DNA of 64,000 bases from Solirhodobacter olei (GCF_004010155.1 NZ_RRYH01000012.1:62001-126000), one strand, 5' to 3'. Numbered from the stretch's first letter, positions 43,427-53,341 are shown. Numbers and translations: made by a program. The notes: generated by a model not told the origin, from the letters alone.

Positions 43427-43519
43427 GCCTGTCCGGCCACGCGATTCACATTTCGGGCGAAGCGCGTTAGCCTTGGCGCCAAGACGCGCGCCCCCGCTGC
43501 CGCAGAGAAAGGACACCCC

Positions 43520-43819
43520 ATGGCCGAGAAACTGACAGACCCCGCCCGCACCGAGGCGCTTCAGCCGCTGCTGGAGGCCGGATGGACCCTGGTCGAGGGC
43601 CGCGACGCGATCACCCGGACCTTCAGCTTCAAGAATTTCGTCGAGGCCTTCGGCTGGATGACCCGCGCCGCGATCTGGGCCGAGAAATGGAACCACCATC
43701 CGGAGTGGTTCAACGTCTACAAGACCGTCGAGGTCACGCTGTCCACCCATGATGCCGGCGGGCTGACCGAGCTCGATATCAAGCTGGCGCGCAAGATGGA
43801 GCAACTCGCCGAATGCTGA
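43520..43819 (+). CDS. phhB: Pterin-4a-carbinolamine dehydratase
   Basis: A 99-aa enzyme that recycles pterin cofactor in phenylalanine hydroxylation; some homologues have other pterin roles. The catalytic His cluster is seen in [18 protein letters not shown] and the later [24 protein letters not shown] precedes the ATG. No phenylalanine hydroxylase is adjacent. Its last 7 bases overlap the mscS start. Confidence 0.95.
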   Translation: MAEKLTDPARTEALQPLLEAGWTLVEGRDAITRTFSFKNFVEAFGWMTRAAIWAEKWNHHPEWFNVYKTVEVTLSTHDAGGLTELDIKLARKMEQLAEC

Positions 43820-44700
43820 AAGAGATCCTGAACCTCCACGTCACTCAGACCCAGACGGTGGGGCAGCTCCTCACCATGGGCTTTCTGACCACGATCCTCG
43901 GCAATGTCATAGCCGCGCTGGTGATTCTGGTCGCGGGCTTCGTGATCGCCCGCTGGGCCGACCGCCGCATCGTCGCCTTCGGCAAGAAATACGAACGCCT
44001 CGACGACATGCTGTTCAACTTCCTGGGCAGCATCACCCGCTACGCGGTGATGACCTTCGCGGGGCTCTTCATCCTCAACACCTTCGGGATCCAGACCACC
44101 TCGATCATCGCCGTTCTCGGCGCCGCCGGCCTGGCGGTCGGCCTCGCCCTGCAGGGCACGCTGTCGAATGTCGCGGCGGGGGTGATGATCATCCTGTTCC
44201 GCCCGTTCAAGCTTGGCAATTTCATCAATGTCGACGGGGTTTCCGGCACCGTTCTCGACATCAACCTGAACTTCATCGAGCTGAAGACCTACGACGGGCT
44301 GCAGATCATCGTCCCCAATGCCAAGGTCTGGGGCAACGTGGTGACGAACTACTCGGTCTACGACACGCGGCTGGCGGAATGGACCTTCGGCGTGGCCTAT
44401 TCGACGGACCTCGCGCTGGCCGAGAAGGTGATCCGCGAGACGGTCACCTCCGACCCCCGCGCGCTGGCCGAGCCCGCCTTCTTCCTCAAGGTCAGCGGGC
44501 TGAACGACAGCTCGGTCGATTTCCTCTGCCGCTGCTGGGCGAAGAGCTCGGATTTCTGGATGTTCAAGAACGACATGAACCGCGCGGTGAAGGAGGCGCT
44601 CGACGCCAACGGGATCGAGATCCCCTTCCCCAACCGCACCGTCTGGCTGCAGCAGGAGGCCGCCGCGGAAGACGGGGCCGCCCAGGCGAAGGCCGGTTAA
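43813..44700 (+). CDS. mscS: Small-conductance mechanosensitive channel (MscS family)
   Basis: Opens on membrane tension to release solutes. It is 295 aa with TM segments near residues 15-45 ([20 protein letters not shown]), 70-95 and the pore helix [20 protein letters not shown]. The beta domain ([19 protein letters not shown]) and C-terminal vestibule follow. Coupled to phhB by a 7-base overlap. A strong convergent hairpin follows. Confidence 0.95.
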   Translation: MLKEILNLHVTQTQTVGQLLTMGFLTTILGNVIAALVILVAGFVIARWADRRIVAFGKKYERLDDMLFNFLGSITRYAVMTFAGLFILNTFGIQTTSIIAVLGAAGLAVGLALQGTLSNVAAGVMIILFRPFKLGNFINVDGVSGTVLDINLNFIELKTYDGLQIIVPNAKVWGNVVTNYSVYDTRLAEWTFGVAYSTDLALAEKVIRETVTSDPRALAEPAFFLKVSGLNDSSVDFLCRCWAKSSDFWMFKNDMNRAVKEALDANGIEIPFPNRTVWLQQEAAAEDGAAQAKAG

Positions 44701-44703
44701 ACG

Positions 44704-44734
44704 CGGCCGGCGCGGGCAGATCCCGCGCCGGCCG
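44704..44734. terminator. Bidirectional hairpin between mscS and the peroxiredoxin
   Basis: CGGCCGGCGCGGG (44704-44716) and CCCGCGCCGGCCG (44722-44734) form a perfect 13-bp stem with loop CAGAT, in the 53-base convergent gap. It could serve both genes. Confidence 0.7.
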
Positions 44735-44753
44735 TCAGGTCAGGCCGCCCGGC

Positions 44754-45242
44754 TCAGATCGCGGCCAGCATGGATTCGCCGCCCGACAGGTCGCAGACGC
44801 CGGGGTTTTCCTCGGCGTGCAGCACCTCGACCGTACCGTCGACCACATACATCGCGTAGCGCTTGGAGCGGTCCACCAGCCCGCGCGAGGGCACCGAGAA
44901 ATCCATCCCCACCGCCTTGGTGAAGTCCGCCGTGGCGTCGCCGATCATGCGGATGCCGGCCTCGCTGGCGCCGGTGGACTTGCCCCAGGCGTCCATCACG
45001 AAGGGGTCGTTCACGGAAAGGCAGATGACGTCATCCACCCCCTTGGCATCGAAATCCGCCTTGGTGCGGATGAAGCTCGGCACGTGAGACGTGGTGCAGG
45101 TGCCGGTATAGGCCCCCGGCAGCGCGAAGATCACCACCTTGCGGCCCTTGGTCAGGCTGCCCAGGCTCACCTCTTCCGGGCCATTCTCTCCCATCGCCAC
45201 CAGAGTCGCCTCCGGCAGTTGGTCCCCAACGGAAAGTCCCAT
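44754..45242 (-). CDS. Peroxiredoxin (Prx5/glutaredoxin-dependent type)
   Basis: Reduces hydroperoxides. The peroxidatic Cys is in LPGAYTGTCTTSHVPSF (PxxxTxxC form), and a second Cys near the C-terminus (GVCDLSGGESML) can act as the resolving residue in Prx5-type enzymes. It is 162 aa from ATG 45242, which gives the conserved MGLSVGDQLPE; a frame extension of 4 residues is less likely. Divergent from the FAD oxidoreductase gene. Confidence 0.94.
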   Translation of the reverse strand: MGLSVGDQLPEATLVAMGENGPEEVSLGSLTKGRKVVIFALPGAYTGTCTTSHVPSFIRTKADFDAKGVDDVICLSVNDPFVMDAWGKSTGASEAGIRMIGDATADFTKAVGMDFSVPSRGLVDRSKRYAMYVVDGTVEVLHAEENPGVCDLSGGESMLAAI

Positions 45243-45322
45243 AGTTATCCTCACAGATTGCGTTTCCCGTCTCAGGGATTATAGCTCGCCACGGTGGCAA
45301 ACCAGTGCTTTCGGAGGAAACC

Positions 45323-46543
45323 ATGGCGGGCATCGTGGTGATCGGGGCGGGTCAGGCGGCGGCGTCGCTGGTGGCGAAGCTCAGGACCGAGGGCTTCACC
45401 GGCGCCATCACCGTGATCGGAGAGGAGCCGCTTGCCCCCTATCAGCGGCCGCCGCTTTCCAAGCAATACCTCTTGAAGGAGATGGAGCTGGAGCGCCTGT
45501 TCCTGCGCTCCGCCGCCTTCTACGACGAGCAGAAGATCACGCTGCGCCTCGGCGATCCGGTGACCGCGATCGACCGCGCGGGCAAGACCGTGACCGTGGG
45601 CGGCAGCGCGGTCCCCTACGATCAGCTCGCGCTCGCCACCGGCGCCCTGCCGCGGCGCCTGCCCGCCGCGATCGGGGGCGATCTTGAAGGCGTCTACACC
45701 GTCCGAACGCTGGCCGATGTCGACGCGATGGCGCCGGAATTCCAGCCCAGCCGCAGGCTTCTTGTCATCGGCGGCGGATATATCGGGCTGGAGGCCGCGG
45801 CCGTTGCTGCAAAGCTCGGACTCGAGGTGACGTTGGTCGAGATGGCCCCCCGCATCCTGCAGCGCGTCGCCGCGACCGAGACCTCTGACTTCTTCCGCGC
45901 CACGCACCGCGCGCATGGCGTGACGCTGCGCGAGGGCACGGGGCTGGAACGGCTGACCGGCGAGGGACGGGTGCGCGGCGCGCGCTTCACCGATGGAACC
46001 GAGATGGCGGTGGATTTCGTCATCGTCGGCATCGGCATCACGCCCGACACGCGGCTTGCCGAAGCGGCCGGGCTTGCCATCGACAACGGCATCGCCACCG
46101 ACGCGCAGGGGCGCACCTCCGATCCCGCCATCTGGGCGGCGGGCGACTGCGCCTCCTTCCCGGCAGGCGCGGGGCGGCTCCGCCTCGAAAGCGTCGGCAA
46201 TGCCATCGACATGGGCGAACTGGTGGCGCGCAACATGCTGGGCGCGGCGCAGGACTACGTGCCGAAGCCCTGGTTCTGGTCCGATCAATACGACGTGAAG
46301 CTGCAGATCGCGGGCCTCAATACCGGCTACGACACGATCGTCGCCCGCGACGACGGGACCGCGGGCGCGGCGCGCTCCGTCTCGTTCTGGTATTACGGCG
46401 GGGGGCGGCTGCTGGCCGTCGACGCGATGAACGATCCGCGCGCCTACATGATCGGCAAGCGGCTGATCGAGGCGGGCAAGACCCCCGATCCGGCGGTGGT
46501 CGCGGACCCGGCGGCGGACCTCAAGGCGCTTCTGAAGGCGTGA
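45323..46543 (+). CDS. FAD-dependent oxidoreductase (ferredoxin/rubredoxin reductase type)
   Basis: NAD(P)H-dependent flavoprotein that passes electrons to a ferredoxin or rubredoxin. Two Rossmann folds: IVVIGAGQAAASLVAKLR for FAD and LLVIGGGYIGLEAAAVAAKL for NAD. GDCASFPAG is the second FAD motif. YQRPPLSKQYLL is typical of reductases serving Rieske or P450 systems. It is 406 aa; ATG 45323 follows CGGAGGA. A link to the Rieske oxygenase at 19098 is possible but unproven. Its stop overlaps the rsmD start. Confidence 0.92.
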   Translation: MAGIVVIGAGQAAASLVAKLRTEGFTGAITVIGEEPLAPYQRPPLSKQYLLKEMELERLFLRSAAFYDEQKITLRLGDPVTAIDRAGKTVTVGGSAVPYDQLALATGALPRRLPAAIGGDLEGVYTVRTLADVDAMAPEFQPSRRLLVIGGGYIGLEAAAVAAKLGLEVTLVEMAPRILQRVAATETSDFFRATHRAHGVTLREGTGLERLTGEGRVRGARFTDGTEMAVDFVIVGIGITPDTRLAEAAGLAIDNGIATDAQGRTSDPAIWAAGDCASFPAGAGRLRLESVGNAIDMGELVARNMLGAAQDYVPKPWFWSDQYDVKLQIAGLNTGYDTIVARDDGTAGAARSVSFWYYGGGRLLAVDAMNDPRAYMIGKRLIEAGKTPDPAVVADPAADLKALLKA

Positions 46544-47118
46544 GGATCGTCGGCGGCACCCATCGCGGCCTGCAACTGGCCGAGGTCGGCAAGGGCGATG
46601 CGGCCGCGCATCTGCGCCCGACGACCGACCGCGTGCGCGAGGCGATCTTCAACCTCATCGCCCACGGCCCCTACCCGGCGATCGAGGGCGCGCGCGTGCT
46701 CGACCTTTTCGCCGGCACAGGCGCGCTGGGGCTGGAGGCGCTGTCACGCGGCGCGGCCCGCGTGACCTTCGTCGAGGACGGCGCCGCCGGCCGCGCCCTG
46801 ATCCGCCGGAACGTGGAGCTGATGCGCGCCATGGGCACGACCGACCTCTACCGCCGCGACGCGACCCGGCTGGGCGAGAACCGCGGGGCGCCCTTCGGGC
46901 TGGTGTTCCTCGACCCGCCCTATGGCAAGGGGCTGGGAGAGCGGGCGCTGGCCTCGGCGGTCGAGGGCGGCTGGATCGCCCCCGGCGCGCTGGTGGTCTG
47001 GGAGGAAGGCGCGCCCCCCGCCCCGCCCCCGGGCTTCGAGATCCGCGACCAGCGCCGCTACGGCGACACCACCGTCACCCTTCTGACCGCACCGCAACAG
47101 CCCCCGGAGGCCCCATGA
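46540..47118 (+). CDS. rsmD: 16S rRNA (guanine(966)-N(2))-methyltransferase RsmD
   Basis: Methylates G966 of 16S rRNA using SAM. MRIVGGTHRGLQL opens the protein; RPTTDRVREAIFN, the SAM-binding VLDLFAGTGALGLEALSRGA and the catalytic FLDPPYGKG follow. It is 192 aa. It starts at GTG 46540, overlapping the upstream stop by 4 bases (GTGA), and its own stop overlaps the next ATG, so three genes are translationally linked. Confidence 0.96.
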   Translation: MRIVGGTHRGLQLAEVGKGDAAAHLRPTTDRVREAIFNLIAHGPYPAIEGARVLDLFAGTGALGLEALSRGAARVTFVEDGAAGRALIRRNVELMRAMGTTDLYRRDATRLGENRGAPFGLVFLDPPYGKGLGERALASAVEGGWIAPGALVVWEEGAPPAPPPGFEIRDQRRYGDTTVTLLTAPQQPPEAP

Positions 47119-47765
47119 CCCCACCCGCCGCCGTGATCTTCGACTGCGACGGGGTGCTGGTCGACAGCGAGCCCGCCGGCTTCGCGCTGATGGCCGAGGA
47201 GTTCGCGGGATACGGCCTGACCGTGACGCCGGAGGAGATGGAGCGCGACTTCTTCGGCTCCACCATGAAGGACAACTGGGAACGTGCCCGCGCCCGCGGC
47301 GCCGATCTGCCCGATGACTGGGTGGAGCGGTTCTACGACCGCCTCTACGCCCGGCTGGCCGAGGGCACGCCGCTGATCGCAGGCATCCCCGAGGTGCTCG
47401 ACCGGCTCGACGCGGCGGGGATTCCCTATGCGGTGGGGTCCAATGGCTCGGACGAGAAGATGCAGGTGACGCTCAGCCAGCACCCGGGCGTGTTCCGCAG
47501 GCTCGACGGGCGGCTCTTCTCCGGCCAGACGCTCGGCGCGCCGAAGCCCGCGCCGGACCTCTACCTGCACGCAGCGGCCGCGCTCGGCGCCCCGCCCGAC
47601 CGATCGGTGGTGGTGGACGACAGCCCCACCGGCTGCCGCGCCGCGCGCAATGCCGGGATGGCCTGCCTGGGCTTCGCCCCCCATGACGACGGGGCGCGGC
47701 TGGCCGCAGAGGGGGCGCAGGTGTTTCATGCCATGGAAGACCTGCCGCGCCTTATCGGCTTGTGA
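47115..47765 (+). CDS. HAD-superfamily phosphatase or phosphoglucomutase-like
   Basis: A 216-aa HAD hydrolase with cap domain. The nucleophile motif is IFDCDGVLVDSEPAG, motif II is VGSNGSDEKM, the conserved Lys is in GAPKPAPDLYLHAA, and motif IV is VVVDDSPTGCRAA. It belongs to the beta-phosphoglucomutase/GPH-like subgroup; the substrate cannot be fixed. Overlaps rsmD by 4 bases. Confidence 0.92.
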   Translation: MTPPAAVIFDCDGVLVDSEPAGFALMAEEFAGYGLTVTPEEMERDFFGSTMKDNWERARARGADLPDDWVERFYDRLYARLAEGTPLIAGIPEVLDRLDAAGIPYAVGSNGSDEKMQVTLSQHPGVFRRLDGRLFSGQTLGAPKPAPDLYLHAAAALGAPPDRSVVVDDSPTGCRAARNAGMACLGFAPHDDGARLAAEGAQVFHAMEDLPRLIGL

Positions 47766-47792
47766 GGGCGGGCGGCGTCGGCGGCGCCGGCC

Positions 47793-48257
47793 TCAGACGC
47801 CGCGCCGGAAGGTGAGCGAGGTCGGCCGGTCGAACCCCGGATGCGCGGTCGCGCCCGCCTCGCGGAACCCCATCGCCCAGAAGGCGGCGTGGTTCTCGAC
47901 CAGCTCCACCCGGCTCTGCAGCTCCAGCGCCGGCAGGCCCAGCGCCCGCGCCCGCTCCTCCGCCATCGCCACCAGCTGCCGCGCCAGCCCCTTGCCGCGC
48001 CAGCCCACCGCCACCGCCAGCTTGCCGAGGTAGAGCCGGTCCGGCTTCACCGTCAGAAAGACGCAGGCGACGGGCACGCCCTCGGCCTCGATCAGCCAGA
48101 CCTCGCCCTTTTCAGCCTGGGCGGCGATGTCGGCCTCGGTCAGCCGGTGCATGGAGGAGGGCGGGTCGATCCGCCCGTCCATATAGGCGAAGGTCTCGCG
48201 GATCAGGCGCAGGACGGCGGCCCAGTCGGTCTTGGCATCTGCGCGCACCAGCTTCAT
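47793..48257 (-). CDS. GNAT family N-acetyltransferase
   Basis: A 154-aa acetyltransferase: VCLVFLTVKPDRLYLGKL-like core (seen as VACVFLTVKPDRLYLGKLAV), followed by VGWRGKGLARQLVAMAEE, the acetyl-CoA loop, and a C-terminal FWAMGFREAGATAHPGFDRP. The acceptor is unknown. Convergent with the HAD gene, 27 bases apart. The 276-base region 48258-48533 to smc holds no gene I can support. Confidence 0.9.
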   Translation of the reverse strand: MKLVRADAKTDWAAVLRLIRETFAYMDGRIDPPSSMHRLTEADIAAQAEKGEVWLIEAEGVPVACVFLTVKPDRLYLGKLAVAVGWRGKGLARQLVAMAEERARALGLPALELQSRVELVENHAAFWAMGFREAGATAHPGFDRPTSLTFRRGV

Positions 48258-48428
48258 GGCGAAATCCCCCCGGCGCCCGGGGAAGCCCCGCCGCAGGGGC
48301 GGCCTCCGCCGCCCGGCATTACCGTCGCGCTCGTACCCATCATACCCCCAGGCAAACCGCTTCTATTAGGCCGCGCGCCCGCGCCTCCGTCAAGAAGCCA
48401 CCACCAGGGCCGTGGGCCACCAAGATAT

Positions 48429-48437
48429 TGTGGATAA
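48429..48437 (-). promoter_or_regulatory. DnaA box upstream of smc
   Basis: TGTGGATAA is the exact complement of the DnaA consensus TTATCCACA. A second, imperfect site (CTATCCACC, 48442-48450) follows in opposite orientation. A TTGACT at 48472 may be the smc -35 element. Binding is inferred only. Confidence 0.45.
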
Positions 48438-48533
48438 ACCGCCTATCCACCCCACCCACTTGCGTTCCCGGTTGACTCGCATGGCCCCTGCCCGGACGAT
48501 GTCAGGCCAAACGGGAATCATCCGGAGGACCCC

Positions 48534-51500
48534 TTGCGGTTCACCCGCCTGCGCCTGAACGGCTTCAAGAGCTTCGTCGACCCGACCGATCTGCTGATCG
48601 CCGACGGGCTGACGGGCGTTGTCGGCCCGAATGGCTGCGGCAAGTCGAACCTGCTGGAGGCGCTGCGCTGGGTGATGGGCGAGAACCGGCCCACCGCGAT
48701 GCGCGGCTCGGGGATGGAGGACGTGATCTTTGCCGGCGCCTCCACCCGCCCGGCCCGCAACTTCGCCGAGGTGGTGCTGACGATCGACAATTCCGAGCGT
48801 CTGGCGCCCTCCGGCTTCAACGACCAGGACGCGATCGAGATCGTCCGCCGCATCACCCGTGACGCGGGCTCGGCCTACAAGGTCAACACCAAGGACGTGC
48901 GCGCCCGCGACGTGCAGATGCTCTTCGCCGACGCCTCCACCGGCGCGCATTCGCCCGCGCTGGTCCGGCAGGGCCAGATCTCGGAACTGATCAACGCCAA
49001 GCCGAAGAACCGCCGGGTGATCCTCGAGGAAGCCGCGGGCATCGGCGGCCTTTACCAGCGCCGGCACGAGGCGGAGCTCAGGCTGCAGGCGACCGAGGGC
49101 AACCTGACCCGGGTCGACGACCTGATCGAAAGCCTCGCCCAGCAGCTCGCCACCCTCGCCCGCCAGGCCCGCCAGGCCGCCCGCTACCGCGAGATCGGCG
49201 AGGAGCTGCGCCGCGCCGAGGGGATGCTGCTTTACCGCCGCTGGGCGGAGGCGGATCTTGCAAGGCAGGAGGCCGAGGGGCAGCTGACCGAGCGCACCCG
49301 CGCCGCCGCCCGCGCCGAGGCCGAGGCGCTTGCCGCCGGCCGCACCCGCGTCGCGCGCGAGGAGGCGCTGCCGCCGCTGCGCGAGGAGGAGACCATCGCC
49401 GCCGCGGTCCTGCAGCGCCTCACGGTGGAGCGCGACCGGCTGGCCGACGAGGAAGCCCGCGCCCGCCAGGAGATCGCGGCGCTGGAGGCCCGCATCGCCC
49501 AGATGGCCCGCGACATGGAGCGCGAGGCCGGCCTCAACCGCGACGCGGGCGAGACCATCGAGAAGCTCGACTGGGAAGAGGCCCAGATCGCCAAGGCCCA
49601 GGTCGGCCATGACGACCGGCTTTCGGCGGCAGCGGAGGCCGCGCGCGAGGCCGGTTCGGTGCTGCAGGACCGCGAGGCGGCGCTGGCCGAGGTGACGGAG
49701 GACGTGGCCCGCCTCGCCGCCCGCCACCAGTCCGCCCAGCGCATGCTCGCCGATGCCCGCACCACGCTGGACAAGAGCGAGGCCGAGGCTGGCAAGGCCC
49801 GTGCCGTGGTCGAGGGCGCCGCCTCCGCGCTGGACAAGGCCGGGGCCGATTTCACCGCCGCCGAGGACGCCGCCGAGGCCGCCACCGCCACCGCCGCCCG
49901 CGCCGAGGAGGTCCTGGAGGAGACCGAAGCCGCCCGCGCCGAGGCCCAGAGCCGCGAGGCCGAGGCCCGCGCCCAGCGCTCGGAGGCCGAGGGCGAGGCC
50001 AGCGCGCTGCGCGCCGAGGTCGCGGCGCTCGCCAAGCTGGTGGAGCGCGAGAGCCATGCCGGCGCGCAGCTTCTGGACCGGCTGACGGTGGCGCCGGGGT
50101 ACGAACATGCCCTTGGCGCCGCGCTGGCCGACGACCTCCGCGCGCCGGTGGTCGAGGGCGACGAGCGCACCGGCTGGGCGGATCTGCCGGATTACGACGC
50201 GCCGCCCGCGCTGCCCGGGGGCGTGGTGCCGCTGGGCGTGCATGTCGAGGCGCCCGCGCTGCTGTCCCGCCGGCTTGGCCAGATCGGGCTGGTGGAGGCG
50301 GAGGAAGGCGACCGGCTGCAGCCTGCGCTGCTGCCCGGCCAGCGGCTGGTGACGCGCGGCGGCGACCTCTGGCGCTGGGACGGCTACCGGCTTTCGGCCG
50401 AGGATGCGCCCTCGGCCGCGGCGCTTCGGCTGCAGCAGCTCAACCGGCTGGTGGCGCTGAAGCGGGACCTGGAGGATGTCGCCGCCCGGGCCGAGGGCGC
50501 GCGTCAGGCGCACGAGCTCCTCCACGCCCGGATGACCGAACTCGCCCGCGCCGACCAGTCCGCACGCGAGGCCCGCCGCGCCGCCGACGCCCGCGTGGCC
50601 GAGGCGCAGCGCGCGCTGTCGCGGGCCGAGGCCGAACGCTCGATCACCGGCGGGCGACTCGAATCGGCCCGCCTCGCCGTCGCGCGCCACGAGGAAGAGG
50701 CGATGTCCGCCCGCGCGGCGCTTCGCGAGGCGGAGGCCACGGTGAAGGGGCTGCCGGATCTCGACACCGCCCGCGCCGGGGTGGAGGAGGTCAAGACCGC
50801 GGTCGAAGCCGCGCGGATGACGATGATGACCCGCCGCTCCGGCCATGACGAGATCCGCCGCGAGGGCGAGGCCCGCGCCCGCCGCCGGCAGGAGATCGCG
50901 CAGGAGGTGGCAAGCTGGCGCCAGCGGCTGGAGACCGCGGGAAGGCGCATCGCCGAGCTGGAGGAACGCAAGGCGGCCAGCGAGGAGGAGCTGGAAACGG
51001 CGCAGTCGAAGCCCGAGGCCATCGCCGCCAAGCGCGCCGAGCTGTCCGAGGCGATCGACGATGCCGAGGACCGCCGCGCCCGCGCCGCCGATGCGATGGC
51101 GGAAGCGGAGACCGCGCTAAGGACCGCGCAGGGCGCGGAGCGCGACGCCGAACGCGCGGCAGGCGAGGCGCGCGAGGCCCGCGCCCGCGCCGAGGCCCGG
51201 ACCGAGGCCGCCCGCGAGGCCGCCGCCACCGCCGCCGAACGCATCCGCGAGGAGACCGAGGCAAGCCCGGCAAAGCTCCTCTCCACGCTCGACGCTGATC
51301 CCGAGAAGATGCCGTCGGCCGAGTCGCTGGAGGCCGACGTGAACCGCCTGAAGCGGCAGCGGGAAGCGCTCGGCGCGGTGAACCTGCGCGCCGAGGAGGA
51401 CGCCCGCGAGGTGCAGACCGAGCATGACGATCTCGCCCGCGAGAAGGCCGACCTGGAGGAGGCGATCAAGAAGCTCCGCGCCGGGATCGCCGGACTTAAC

Positions 51501-51989
51501 CGCGAGGGCCGCGAACGCCTGCTGACCGCCTTCGAACAGGTCAACTCCAGCTTCTCGATGCTGTTCCAGCACCTCTTCGGCGGTGGCGAGGCGCGCCTTG
51601 TGCTGGTCGAGAGCGACGACCCGCTGGAGGCCGGGCTGGAGATCATGTGCCAGCCGCCGGGCAAGAAGCTCTCCACCCTCTCGCTGCTGTCCGGGGGCGA
51701 GCAGACGCTGACGGCGCTGGCGCTGATCTTCGCGGTCTTCCTGGCCAACCCGGCGCCGATCTGCGTGCTCGACGAGGTCGACGCGCCGCTCGACGATGCC
51801 AACGTGACCCGCTTCTGCGACCTGATGGACGAGATGACGCGCCAGACCGAGACCCGCTTCCTCGTCATCACCCACCACGCGGTGACCATGAGCCGGATGG
51901 ACCGGCTGTTCGGTGTGACGATGCAGGAACAGGGCGTCAGCCAGCTCGTCTCGGTGGACCTCAAGAAGGCCGAACAGCTGGTGGCGTGA
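48534..51989 (+). CDS. smc: Chromosome segregation protein SMC
   Basis: Condensin ATPase that organises and segregates the chromosome. The N-terminal head has FTRLRLNGFKSFVDPTDLLI and Walker A GPNGCGKSN at residues 31-39. Two long Ala/Glu/Arg-rich coiled coils flank a hinge at about residues 495-640 (LDRLTVAPGYEHALGAALAD). The C-terminal head has the ABC signature LLSGGEQTLTALALIF and Walker B ICVLDEVDAPLDD. Length is 1151 aa. The start is TTG 48534, 4 bases after TCCGGAGGA. scpA/scpB are not in the window. Confidence 0.97.
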   Translation: MRFTRLRLNGFKSFVDPTDLLIADGLTGVVGPNGCGKSNLLEALRWVMGENRPTAMRGSGMEDVIFAGASTRPARNFAEVVLTIDNSERLAPSGFNDQDAIEIVRRITRDAGSAYKVNTKDVRARDVQMLFADASTGAHSPALVRQGQISELINAKPKNRRVILEEAAGIGGLYQRRHEAELRLQATEGNLTRVDDLIESLAQQLATLARQARQAARYREIGEELRRAEGMLLYRRWAEADLARQEAEGQLTERTRAAARAEAEALAAGRTRVAREEALPPLREEETIAAAVLQRLTVERDRLADEEARARQEIAALEARIAQMARDMEREAGLNRDAGETIEKLDWEEAQIAKAQVGHDDRLSAAAEAAREAGSVLQDREAALAEVTEDVARLAARHQSAQRMLADARTTLDKSEAEAGKARAVVEGAASALDKAGADFTAAEDAAEAATATAARAEEVLEETEAARAEAQSREAEARAQRSEAEGEASALRAEVAALAKLVERESHAGAQLLDRLTVAPGYEHALGAALADDLRAPVVEGDERTGWADLPDYDAPPALPGGVVPLGVHVEAPALLSRRLGQIGLVEAEEGDRLQPALLPGQRLVTRGGDLWRWDGYRLSAEDAPSAAALRLQQLNRLVALKRDLEDVAARAEGARQAHELLHARMTELARADQSAREARRAADARVAEAQRALSRAEAERSITGGRLESARLAVARHEEEAMSARAALREAEATVKGLPDLDTARAGVEEVKTAVEAARMTMMTRRSGHDEIRREGEARARRRQEIAQEVASWRQRLETAGRRIAELEERKAASEEELETAQSKPEAIAAKRAELSEAIDDAEDRRARAADAMAEAETALRTAQGAERDAERAAGEAREARARAEARTEAAREAAATAAERIREETEASPAKLLSTLDADPEKMPSAESLEADVNRLKRQREALGAVNLRAEEDAREVQTEHDDLAREKADLEEAIKKLRAGIAGLNREGRERLLTAFEQVNSSFSMLFQHLFGGGEARLVLVESDDPLEAGLEIMCQPPGKKLSTLSLLSGGEQTLTALALIFAVFLANPAPICVLDEVDAPLDDANVTRFCDLMDEMTRQTETRFLVITHHAVTMSRMDRLFGVTMQEQGVSQLVSVDLKKAEQLVA

Positions 51990-52040
51990 CCCCTCGCCCC
52001 GGGGGGCGGGCTCTGCGGAACCGGCGGCGGAACCGGGGCG

Positions 52041-53222
52041 TCAGAGCCGGTCCAGAAGCGCCTTCGTCGGCCAGCCGTCGGCGGGCAGGCCCAGCCGCTC
52101 CTGCGCCTTCTGCACCGCCCCCCGGGTCCCGGAGCCGAGAACGCCGTCGATCGCGCCCACGTCATAACCCCGCGCCTGCAGCTTGCGCTGCAGGGCCACC
52201 ATCTCCGGCCCGGAGAGCCCGGGATCGGGATGGCCCGCGTCATAGGGGGGCGCACCCTCCATCCGGGTGGCGAAATAGGCCGCCGTGGTGACGTAGACGA
52301 AGCTCTTGTTCCACTGGAACAGCACCCGGTAATTGGCGAAGACGAGGAAGGCCGGCCCATGCCGCCCCTGAGGCAGCAGCAGCGAGGCCTCGAGCCCCCC
52401 GGCCGGCAGGGCCCCGTCGCGCGCCCGCACCCCCATCGCGGCCCATTGCGAAACCGGCATCTGGGTATCGAGCCCGGATTTCGCCCAGTCCATCCGCTCC
52501 GGCACCCGGACCTCGACCATCCAGGGCTGATGCGCCTGCCAGCCGAACATCTGCAGCATATGCGCCGCCGACATCAGCGCGTCGGGGGCAGAGGTCTTCA
52601 GCGTCACCTTGCCGTCGCCGTCGCCGTCCACCCCGCGTTCCAGGATGTCCTTCGGCAGCATCTGCACCTGTCCGACCTCGCCCGCCCATGCGCCGGTGGT
52701 GTGCAGGGGATCGAACTCGCCCTTTTCGTAAAGCGAGAGCGCGGCCAGCACCTGCGGCTGGAAGATCTGCGGCCGCCGGCAGTCATGCGCCAGCGTCAGC
52801 AGCGCGTTGCGGGTGTTGAAATCGCCCTGCACCGCGCCGAAGTCGGTCTCGAAGGCCCAGAAGGACAGAAGGATCCCCTTGGGCACGCCATAGCGCGCCT
52901 CGGCCCGGGCGAAGACGGAGGCGTATTTCTGCGCCATCACCCGGCCCCGGTCCAGCCGCTCCCGGCTGATCAGCGCGCGCGAGAAGTCGAGGAAATCCTT
53001 CTGGAAGAACCCCTGCGCCCGGTCGCGCCGCAGCACCCCCGGATCCTCCGCCGCACCGGCGAAGAACCGATCGACGGCCGCCTTGGGATGGCCCTCTGCG
53101 ATCGCTTCCGCCTTCATCGCGGAGATGAAGGCATCGAAGCTGCCGCCGCAGGGCACGGCCAGCGCCGGGGTGGCGGCGAGCGTGGCGAGAAGGGCGAGAA
53201 GGGCGCGGGCGGGTCGTCGCAT
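52041..53222 (-). CDS. Lytic murein transglycosylase (MltB-type) with PG-binding domain
   Basis: A secreted 393-aa peptidoglycan-cleaving enzyme. The signal peptide is RALLALLATLAATPALA. The SLT_2/MltB domain (residues 30-320) has catalytic Glu in LLSFWAFETDFGAVQGDFNT, followed by GEVGQVQMLPKDILE and GDGDGKVTL. The C-terminus is a PG_binding_1 domain (MVALQRKLQARGYDVGAIDG). ATG 53222 is chosen because it opens the signal peptide; an earlier in-frame start adds 33 unconserved residues. Converges with smc. Confidence 0.94.
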   Translation of the reverse strand: MRRPARALLALLATLAATPALAVPCGGSFDAFISAMKAEAIAEGHPKAAVDRFFAGAAEDPGVLRRDRAQGFFQKDFLDFSRALISRERLDRGRVMAQKYASVFARAEARYGVPKGILLSFWAFETDFGAVQGDFNTRNALLTLAHDCRRPQIFQPQVLAALSLYEKGEFDPLHTTGAWAGEVGQVQMLPKDILERGVDGDGDGKVTLKTSAPDALMSAAHMLQMFGWQAHQPWMVEVRVPERMDWAKSGLDTQMPVSQWAAMGVRARDGALPAGGLEASLLLPQGRHGPAFLVFANYRVLFQWNKSFVYVTTAAYFATRMEGAPPYDAGHPDPGLSGPEMVALQRKLQARGYDVGAIDGVLGSGTRGAVQKAQERLGLPADGWPTKALLDRL

Positions 53223-53341
53223 CGGGTCGCTCCAGGGCTTGCCGCCGCGGGTCCGGCCGGCGGGTGGGGGCGAGCTTAGCGATACCACCTCTGGTGGCAA
53301 GCCTCGGCCGGGGCGCCTCACGCCAATGCGCCCGGTCGGGA

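Noticed and set aside
48390-50846. Minus-strand frame of 818 codons opposite smc
   Set aside because: A shadow of the smc coding strand; no signal, domain or ribosome site.
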